The notes beneath the pieces are model-generated. The model ran no database searches, had not been told where the DNA came from, and saw only the letters and a program-made list of their open reading frames with translations. A stretch of DNA of 64,000 nt from JAIBJN01 sp963839745. GTDB lineage: Bacteria; Actinomycetota; Thermoleophilia; Gaiellales; Gaiellaceae. Where the stretch lies: contig CAWIWC010000010.1 of NCBI GenBank assembly GCA_963839745.1, positions 558,001-622,000 of the forward strand, read 5' to 3'. Position numbers and translations under genes: made by a program. Shown here in pieces: positions 57,659 to 64,000 of the stretch (its first letter is position 1; each line of letters begins with the position of its first letter).

Positions 57659-58625
57659 CTAGAGCGTGACGACGACCTTGGCGCCGGCGCCCTCGGCCTG
57701 CGCCTCCCACGCCTCGGCAACCTGCTCGAACGAAAACGTCTTCGTCTCCACCTCGATCTCGCCGGCCCGCGCGTACTCCAGCAGCCGCAGGTACTCGCGG
57801 TGCATGACCTCGCGCGGCGTGCCGAAGTTCGAGAAGCCGAGGATGTTCAGCTGCTTCCCGCGGACGTCGGCCGAGAGGAACGGCGCCGCCGGCCCCGCCG
57901 ACTGGCCGATGTTGACGAGCCGCGCGCCTGGCGCGGCCGCCGTCGCAGCAGCAACCGCCGGTTCGCCCCACACGGGGTCGATCACGAGCGTCGGCCCGTC
58001 GCCGCCGCACGCCTCCTTGAACGCAGCGACGAGATCCTCGGACTCGAGCGAGACCACCGCATCTGCGCCGAGCCGCTTCGCCCGCTCGAGCGCCTCGGGG
58101 CCGACGTCCAGCCGCCACGACTCGACCAGCGCCGAGCAGGCGCGCGCCCTGCATCGCCACGAGCCCCACCGTCCCGGTCGCACCGAGGACGAGCACCACG
58201 TCGCCCTCACGCACAGGCTCGCGATACGCGACCGGCAGCCATCCCGCGATACCCGCCACGCCGAATGCTCCGGCCAGCACCGGATCGACGCCCTCCGGAA
58301 GCGGCACGACGACGTCCTCGGGCACCGAGAGCAGCTCGGCAAGCCCGCCGTCGCGGCGCGAGCCCATCCCGGCCCCGTTGGCCCAAACGAGCGTGTCCGG
58401 CGCAAGCGTCTCGGCCTCGACGACGCGTCCGACGGCCTCACCTCCGGGGATGAAGGGGAGAGGCGGATGGCCGCCGTAGAAGCGCCCGGCGCCGACGTTG
58501 ATCTCGATCGGGTTCAGCGGCACGGCGAGAACGCGGATCAAGACCTCGCCCTCGCCGCGAACAGGATCAGGCGCCTCGCCGATCTCCGGCAGGCGACCGA
58601 GCTCCGTGACCAGGGCGGCGCGCAC
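57659..58625 (-). CDS. Quinone oxidoreductase-like medium-chain dehydrogenase, one frameshift
   Basis: About 322 residues of the zinc-less QOR group: PLNPIEINVGAG, PFIPGGEAVGRV, the NADP-binding VLVLGATGTVGLVAMQ, then ERAKRLGADAVV, TLVIDPVWG and TFSFEQVAEAWEAQ. It probably reduces quinones or enones with NADPH. The frame breaks at the G4 run 58097-58100, where one fewer base restores AAGRRPEALERA. GTG 58625 lies 7 nt after TAGAAT. Confidence 0.88.
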
Positions 58626-58632
58626 GCCGCCG

Positions 58633-58638
58633 ATTCTA
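58633..58638 (-). promoter_or_regulatory. -10 box TAGAAT of the quinone oxidoreductase gene
   Basis: TAGAAT on the minus strand is followed by 7 nt and GTG 58625, matching the leaderless pattern. Confidence 0.5.
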
Positions 58639-58660
58639 CGAAGCCTCGACCGCGCTCAGC

Positions 58661-58873
58661 TCAGCGAACGATGTCCGCGACGATCCCTGGGTGCCGCGCC
58701 CGCCAGTTGGCGAGGTAGAAGCCGAGGTGGAGGCGCGCCTGCTCGACCGTCGCAGCCGGCGGGATGCTCACCTCGACCGTCGTGTCCCCGCTTAGCGAGA
58801 CGCTGTAGTTCGCCCGCTTGAGGGACGCCAGGAGGTCGTACACGAACGCAGGATTGGAAACCTGAACCGTCAT
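58661..58873 (-). CDS. Small protein of unknown function (70 residues)
   Basis: MTVQVSNPAFVYDLLASLKR... to HPGIVADIVR. Short helix-strand-strand-helix pattern with no cysteine motifs or membrane helix. ATG 58873 follows GAAGGAG by about 10 nt. It stands alone between two divergently placed genes. A possible small regulator or toxin/antitoxin-like fold, but nothing supports one over another. Confidence 0.65.
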   Translation of the reverse strand: MTVQVSNPAFVYDLLASLKRANYSVSLSGDTTVEVSIPPAATVEQARLHLGFYLANWRARHPGIVADIVR

Positions 58874-59006
58874 AGCCGCATAGCTCCTTCGCCGCAGTTC
58901 CCTGTCTCGGAGTGTGCTCCTGCCTCCGGACGGCTTCAACTACCCGAAAGAGGAGACTGGCCGCGTCTCCCCCGTCAGAGTGATCCCGGCGGGAAGATGG
59001 CGGCTC

Positions 59007-59033
59007 TACGCTGCGTCTTGGAAGTCACTTCCA
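59007..59033 (+). promoter_or_regulatory. -10 box and 15-bp palindromic operator at the MshEN gene start
   Basis: TACGCT (59007-59012) is followed 6 nt later by the perfect palindrome TGGAAGTCACTTCCA (59019-59033), whose last base is the A of the ATG. A repressor bound here would cover the transcription start and the start codon. Confidence 0.6.
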
Positions 59034-59485
59034 TGAATCTGCGGGATCTACCTCTCGGAAGTCTGATCGTCCGTGACGGCATCGCACATGCCGCGACTGT
59101 TCGCGACGCCCTCGTCGAGGCGCAGGAGACCGATCGCCGGCTCGGCGAGGTCATGCTCGAGCGCGGCTGGATCCGCGAGCGCGACCTCGCGCGGCTGCTC
59201 GCAGAGCAGGAAAAGCTCGACTTCGTCGACCTCGCCAAGATCGACCTCGACCAGAACGCCGTGGACTACGTGCCGGAGTCGATCGCGCGGCGCGTGAAGG
59301 CGATCCCCTACGGCTTCGCGAACTCGGTGCTCCTCATCGCCGTCGCCGACCCCACGGACGGCCGTGGGCTCGACGAGATCCGCGAGGCGGCCGGCCGACG
59401 TGTCCGCTTCCGCGTCGCGCTCCAGAGCGAGGTCGAGTCCGCGCTCTACGACGCCTTCGGCGACCCGCTCGTAGCTACCGCGTAG
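59033..59485 (+). CDS. MshEN / GspE N-terminal domain protein
   Basis: 150 residues forming a single type II secretion ATPase N-terminal (MshEN) domain: LGSLIVRDG, LGEVMLERGWIRERDLARLLAEQ, FVDLAKIDLD and LIAVADPTD. In full-length ATPases this domain binds c-di-GMP or partner proteins, but no ATPase domain follows, so this is a stand-alone version. A c-di-GMP link would fit the GGDEF/HD-GYP protein at the left end, which is inference. Start ATG 59033 lies at the end of the operator palindrome. Confidence 0.8.
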   Translation: MNLRDLPLGSLIVRDGIAHAATVRDALVEAQETDRRLGEVMLERGWIRERDLARLLAEQEKLDFVDLAKIDLDQNAVDYVPESIARRVKAIPYGFANSVLLIAVADPTDGRGLDEIREAAGRRVRFRVALQSEVESALYDAFGDPLVATA

Positions 59486-59505
59486 CCCGCCCCGGCGCCG
59501 CGCGG

Positions 59506-59511
59506 TACCGT
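59506..59511 (+). promoter_or_regulatory. -10 box TACCGT of the adenine deaminase gene
   Basis: TACCGT, 6 nt, GTG 59518: the leaderless layout. No -35 is evident. Confidence 0.5.
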
Positions 59512-59517
59512 TCCCGC

Positions 59518-61217
59518 GTGCCGGAACTCGCGCGACGACTGGCGGTGGCCCGCGGCGACGAGCTCGCCGACGTCGTCATCCAGGGCGGCCAGGTCTTCTC
59601 CGTCTTCACGCGCGAGTGGCTCCAGACGGACGTGGCCATCTGCGACGGCTACGTGGCCGGCCTCGGCGAGTACGCCGGCAAGGAGGTCATCCACGCCGGC
59701 GGCAAGTACGTCGTCCCGGGCTTCGTCGACGCGCACATGCACCTGGAGTCCTCGAAGCTGCTCGTGGACGAGTTCGCGCGCCTCGTCCTCCCGCTCGGCA
59801 CGACCGCCGTCGTCGCCGACCCGCACGAGATCGCGAACGTCCTCGGCACGGACGGCGTCCACTGGCTCGCCGACCTCTGCAACGACGTGCCGCTCGACGT
59901 GTTCTTCATGGCCTCGTCCTGCGTGCCGGCCTCGATCTTCGAGTCGCCGCGCCGCCCGCTGAACCCCGGCGACCTCGAGGGGCTGCTCCGCCGCCGCCGC
60001 GTGATCGGCCTCGCCGAGATGATGAACTTCCCCGGCGTCATCGCCGGCGACCCGCACGAGCTCGACAAGCTCGCGCTCGCGACGACGCACGTGGACGGCC
60101 ACGCGCCCGGCGTCCTCGGCAAGGACCTGCAGGCCTACGCGGCCGCAGGGATCCGCTCCGACCACGAGTGCTTCACGGTCGAGGAGGGCCGCGAGCGCCT
60201 GCGCGCGGGCATGTGGGTGCTCATCCGCGAGGCCTCGGCCGCGCGCAACCTCACCGCGCTCCTGCCGCTGGTCGAGGAGTTCGGGCCGCACCGGCTCGCC
60301 TTCTGCACCGACGACCGCGAGCCCGAGCACATCGCCGAGGACGGCCACGTCAACTCGATGGTGCGCGAGGCCGTGGCGCAGGGAACGGCGCCCGAGGACG
60401 CGCTCGTCATGGCCACGCTCAACCCCTGCCTCTGGCACGGCCTCACGCAGCTCGGCGCGGTCGCGCCCGGCTACCAGGCCGACATCCTGCTCCTGCCCGA
60501 CCTCGAGCGCTTCGAGCCCGAGCTCGTCCTCAAGGCCGGCAAGCCGGTGGAGGAGATCCCGCGCGTGGACGTGCCCGAGTGGGTCAAGTCCACCGTGAAC
60601 ATCGAGCCGGTCGCCGTGAACGACTTCCGCATCGAGTGGGAGGGAGGCGCCGGCCGCGTGATCGGCCTCGTCGAGGGCCAGATCGTCACCGAGTCGCTCG
60701 AGGACGAGCTCGCCGTCGAGAACGGCCAGGCCGTCTCCGACCCGTCGCGCGACCTCCTCAAGATCGCCGTCGTCGAGCGGCACCTGTCGCACCGGGCCGC
60801 ATCGGCCTCGGCTTCGTCCGCGGCTTCGGCCTGCAGAAGGGCGCGATGGCCTCGACGATCGCCCACGACGCGCACAACATCGTCGTCGTCGGCGCCGACG
60901 ACGGCGACATGGCCCGCGCCGTCCAGCGCATCGCCGAGATCGGCGGCGGCATCGTCGTCATCGAGAGCCGCGGCGTGCAGGCGGAGCTGCCCCTGCCGGT
61001 CGCCGGCCTGCTCTCGGATGCGCCGCTGGCCGAGGTCGTCGAGGCCAGCGAAGCCTGCCTCGAGGCGGCGAGAGAGCTCGGCTGCAGCTACCCCTCGCCT
61101 TTCCAGACAATGTCATTTCTGGCGCTCTCGGTGATCCCCAGCCTGAAGATCACCGACCGCGGCCTCGTGGACGTCGACCGCTTCGAGCTCGTCCCGCTCT
61201 CCGTCGACGCCCTGTAA
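59518..61217 (+). CDS. ade: Adenine deaminase (Ade type), one frameshift
   Basis: About 566 residues of the bacterial adenine deaminase family: VVPGFVDAHMHLESS (metal histidines), DPHEIANVLG, SSCVPAS, GLAEMMNFPGV, GIRSDHECFT, CTDDREPEHI and the C-terminal domain GRIGLGFVRGFGLQKGAMASTIAHDAHN. It deaminates adenine to hypoxanthine, which fits the XDH-like enzyme and uricase set. One base is missing between about 60784 and 60795. GTG 59518 follows TACCGT by 6 nt. Confidence 0.93.
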
Positions 61218-61259
61218 TCCGCTCTAAATCAAGGCTTGCAAGCGGCCGATAGGAGGGGC

Positions 61260-61872
61260 ATGTCGGTCGGCCGAGCGTCCCCGAAGCGCGCCACCCTGGA
61301 CGCCGTCGCGCTCGCAGTCGCCTTCCTGGGCGTCGACGCGCTGATCGTCGCCGCGATCCTCGCGGACCTCGTCGAGCCCATGCAGGGCATCGTCACGATC
61401 CTCGCCCTGGCCGCGGTCGTCCTCCTCCTCTACCGCGACGACGTCGCCGAGGCCATCGCAGCGAGCAACGAGAAGCTCGGCCTGGCCGTCGACGACGAGC
61501 CGGTCCGCCGAGCCCTCGACACCCTCGCCGGCGAGGAGGGCTGGACGGTCGAGCACGACTTCCTGAGCGCCCACGGCCGCCGCATCGGCACAGTCGTCCA
61601 CGCCCCGTCGGGCACGTACCTCGTGGAGACGCGCAACCGCGCGTACCGCGTCGAGCACCTAGGCCGAGCGCGCCACCATTCAGCGTGGCTCCACGGCGAG
61701 GTCGGCGGCTGGGTCACGCCGGTGCTGTGCCTGGCGCATGCGGGACGACGAGCCGCACCGGCGAGACGGCGTCTGGATCATGGGCGTCGAGCACCTGGCG
61801 GAGTGGCTCAGCGGCGCGGACGCCGCCGCGCGGGGCGCGCTCCTCAGAGGGGTAGCAGCCCGACTAGGCGGA
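61260..61872 (+). CDS. Membrane protein with NERD-like domain, frameshifted, 3' end unclear
   Basis: ATG 61260 follows AGGAGGGG. Two close hydrophobic segments (VALAVAFLGVDALIVAAILA, IVTILALAAVVLLL) precede a domain with GWTVEHDFLSAHG, VVHAPSGTYLVETRNRAYRV and GGWVTPVLCLAH, resembling the nuclease-related NERD fold, though the usual EVKN-like site is ETRN. One base is missing near 61738-61742; the next frame continues DDEPHRRDGVWIMGVEHLAEWLSG. No stop is found close by, so the end is estimated. Confidence 0.6.
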
Positions 61873-62579
61873 GTGCCTGGGTCGGGGCGGCGGCACCTAC
61901 TCAGTGTGCGTGCTGATCTCGCGCCTGCTCCCCCCGGCGCACGTTCGCGTGGCCCGTCACCCTTGGCGTCCTCAATTCCTGCCCACTCGGGGAGTGGAAG
62001 CGCACCTGGGTCGCGCCTACGGTTCGCCGCGGCAGTGAGGGGTCAAATCTGGACAGGTCGAAATGCCGACGCGCGTCGCGAGAGCCGACTACTTCAAGGA
62101 TCCCTGCGGGCCGAGGAGCGGGGACGATGTCGGGGTACTCTTTGCCGGAGGCGCGGGTGACATGGGACAATGGACACGTCTTGGTGGGGTCGGTGGGAGA
62201 TCCTCGCGCCGCGATCATTATGCGCCGCCGCCGTGAGCGATTCGGGGCTCCGCTCCGGCTCGCCGCGCGGGTTGAAGTGATCGTGACGGCCGAGTTAGAG
62301 CCACTGAGCGTATCGGGCATGCTTGGCGCTACCTCGGGCGAGGGGTGTCGCCCGACGCCGCGCGGATCTCCCTGGATCGCCGCGGTTCGTACTCTTCCAC
62401 CCACTAGGTGTCGGTTCGAGGGCTCTGAGGAAGCGATGGCCTGGCGCCAGGTTCAACCTCAAATTTAACGTGGAGAGGCCTGTGCAAAATCGACTACCGG
62501 TGCGTATGGCGACTTCCCGGACTACTACTACAAGTCCAGCAACCTCTTTGGCTCGTACCTCCTCGGCAAGGCGCCATCC
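61873..62579. other. About 700 bp with no confident gene; probable start of an accessory island
   Basis: G+C and codon use drop relative to the rest of the window. Short protein-like fragments appear in several frames (for example VCVLISRLLPPAHVRVARH near 61915, VTWDNGHVLVGSVGDPRAAI near 62160, and GDFPDYYYKSSNLFGSYLLG near 62520), without starts or stops that join them. The last fragment is in frame with the following gene. It may be a decayed gene. Confidence 0.5.
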
Positions 62580-63155
62580 ATGTCTCGCGACACTCGCCGG
62601 GAGCTTGAGGCGCTCGAGGGCGGGTTCGCTGTCATTGTGCCTCGCCCGAAACCGATCTCACAGCCGAATCGGAGCGAACACGACGAGCTGATTTCCTATG
62701 CAAGGAGCTGTCTCTCCGCCGAAGGCGCAATGCGAGTCGTTGCAGCCCTTGCAGCCGCTGAAGGCGTTCCTGTTCCCAAAGCTAACGGTCGCAGTCCCTT
62801 TGAGCTGCTCGACGACCTCGCCTTTCGGCACCTTTCGCCCGAAGAGCAGCTGAAGATTCGGATCCGCTTGGAGGACTCTGTACGCGAGATCGCGGTGGCC
62901 GATCGGAGGCGCGAGGCCAATCGGCGACCGAGCGGGAAGGAGCCGCGCAGTCCGAACTCAGCTGGAAAGGGAGGTCGGCGGAAAACACAAGACCGCGAGC
63001 GCAGGATGCCAGCCGGCCTCTGCGCCATGTGCGGGACGCGTCTGACCGAAGCCGAGCAGCTGCGCTGCCGTGCGGACTTGAAGACTTTCGTCAGTCAGGT
63101 GTACTGCACCGAGCACGCTGACAAGATCAAGGTGCTTTTCCAGGGGCAAGGCTGA
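62580..63155 (+). CDS. Hypothetical protein with C-terminal zinc-finger-like motif
   Basis: 191 residues from ATG 62580; coding continues upstream in frame to about 62469 without a start codon, so the true N-terminus is probably longer. The central part is helical and charged. The C-terminus has CAMCGTRLTEAEQLRCRADL and a YCTEH segment, four cysteines that could bind zinc. No family is recognised. Base composition is less GC-rich than the core genes. It precedes a GHKL-type ATPase gene by 8 nt and may work with it. Confidence 0.6.
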   Translation: MSRDTRRELEALEGGFAVIVPRPKPISQPNRSEHDELISYARSCLSAEGAMRVVAALAAAEGVPVPKANGRSPFELLDDLAFRHLSPEEQLKIRIRLEDSVREIAVADRRREANRRPSGKEPRSPNSAGKGGRRKTQDRERRMPAGLCAMCGTRLTEAEQLRCRADLKTFVSQVYCTEHADKIKVLFQGQG

Positions 63156-63163
63156 TCCCTGTT

Positions 63164-64000
63164 ATGAGCGACCCCATCGTAAGCTGGGAAGGTCGGGACT
63201 CCGAGATCGCCAAGGCTGTCGAGCAATACTCGTCCGAGACGCTCGCCGCTTATCGGGAGGCGCCCCGGTTTGTCGAAGAGCACGCGAATCTGGAGCGTGC
63301 AGCGGTGGAAGGCGGCTACGGACGGCGGCAGCTCTTCGAATTGGTGCAGAACGGGCGGACGAGCTCGTCGAGTCGGCCGGCCGCGTACAGGTGGTCCTGA
63401 CGGAGAACGCCTTGTACTGCGCGAACGAGGGTCGGCCGCTTTCGGTCGCAGGCGTCGGTGCACTTCTGTCGTCGCACTTGAGCAGCAAGCGGGGCGTCGA
63501 GATCGGCCGCTTCGGCCTCGGGTTCAAGTCGGTCCTCGGGATCACGACGCGTCCGGAGAGTCTTCAGCCGATCGGGCTCGCTCCGGTTCGACCCCGAGGA
63601 GGCGGCACGCCGCATCCGCGAAGTCGTCCCAGAGGCCGCACCGGACACCGGTCCTCCGGATCGCTTTCGCGGTGGATGCCCAAGTCGAGGCGACCGAAGA
63701 TCCGCTTCCTCGCCGAGCTCATGACGTGGGCGACGACGGTCGTGCGGCTGCCCCGCGACACGGCGGACAGCTCCTGGCTTGGCGACGACCTCGAGCGGTT
63801 CCCGAGTCAATTCCTGCTCTTCTCGCCTCACGTCGAGCAGCTCGTGCTCGACAATCAGGAGAAACACAAGCGCCGCACGATCAGCGCGACGCGAGCGGGC
63901 GACGAGGTCGTCCTGGAGGACGACGGCGAGTCACGGTGGCGCGTATTCGCCCTGGAGCACAGCCCAAGCGAGGCCGCGAAGCTCGACGCTGGGGCGATGG
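63164..64000 (+). pseudogene. Sacsin/GHKL-type ATPase protein, N-terminal part, several frameshifts, runs off the window
   Basis: From ATG 63164, the first frame reads into YGRRQLFELVQNG, the N-box of sacsin-like HSP90-type ATPases. After a missing base in the G run at 63353-63355, the next frame gives ALYCANEGRPLS (ATP-binding aspartate loop replaced by CANEG) and GRFGLGFKSVLGI, a glycine-rich lid. Two or more further breaks (about 63555-63700) precede LMTWATTVVRLPRDTADSSW and later text. Such large ATPases occur in bacterial accessory and defence loci. Real decay and assembly error cannot be separated here. Confidence 0.7.

Overview
The window reads as chromosomal DNA of a high-GC Gram-positive-type bacterium. 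It has GTG starts in about half the genes, very high G+C at third codon positions, frequent ATGA/GTGA gene overlaps, a complete coenzyme F420 pathway and a form I aerobic CO dehydrogenase. This points to Actinomycetota, and the mix resembles Thermoleophilia (Gaiella/Solirubrobacter-like), but that placement is inference. No rRNA, tRNA, CRISPR array, phage or transposase gene was recognised. At least fourteen otherwise recognisable genes carry a single 1-nt frame break, several in G or C runs. I treat most of these as probable assembly indels rather than true pseudogenes.

Layout. 1-13 kb: end of a cyclophilin, a GAF/GGDEF/HD-GYP c-di-GMP protein, two tandem small unknown proteins, an adenylate-cyclase/ATPase/TPR regulator, a membrane protein with a cupredoxin lipoprotein, an MBL hydrolase, a PQQ-type sugar dehydrogenase, a rhodanese, an ornithine-cyclodeaminase homologue and HMG-CoA lyase. 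13-21 kb: three polytopic membrane proteins (two GT39-like), dihydropyrimidinase, and a CapA-like protein. 21-28.5 kb: F420 synthesis (fbiC, cofC, cofD, npdG, cofE) followed by urate degradation (uricase, OHCU decarboxylase, HIU hydrolase). 28.7-36 kb: a dialkylglycine-decarboxylase-like aminotransferase, an ECF sigma/anti-sigma-like pair, 8-oxoguanine deaminase and PEP carboxylase. 35.8-51.9 kb: CO dehydrogenase and relatives. coxE and coxD are on the minus strand, separated by a 4-kb accessory insert. Then coxM-S-L (form I, AYRCSFR), an XdhC-YHS protein, coxF, coxG and a form II S-L-M set (AYRGAGR) follow on the plus strand. 52-57.3 kb: a membrane phosphoesterase and a third molybdenum hydroxylase (xanthine-dehydrogenase-like), whose catalytic-subunit gene is enclosed by a 59-bp inverted repeat. 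57.3-61.2 kb: YCII protein, quinone reductase, MshEN-domain protein and adenine deaminase. After 61.9 kb the composition changes and the genes are broken: a zinc-finger protein and a sacsin/GHKL-type ATPase, probably an accessory island.

How the genes fit together. The cell appears to oxidise CO, to fix carbon anaplerotically through PEP carboxylase, to use F420, and to break down purines and pyrimidines (XDH-like enzyme, uricase set, adenine and 8-oxoguanine deaminases, hydantoinase).

The most unusual features are non-coding. (1) A ~140-bp element with four potential helices is present twice, at 23492-23627 and 28522-28664. In both copies its first helix carries the GTG start of the minus-strand gene, and that helix differs in sequence but keeps its pairing. 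(2) The near-perfect 59-bp inverted repeats around the XDH catalytic-subunit gene suggest an invertible cassette. (3) A repeated promoter layout (TANNNT, then 6-8 nt, then the start codon) suggests widespread leaderless transcription, including two divergent pairs that share one symmetric -10 box. (4) Four convergent gene pairs share a CTAG tetranucleotide as overlapping stop codons.
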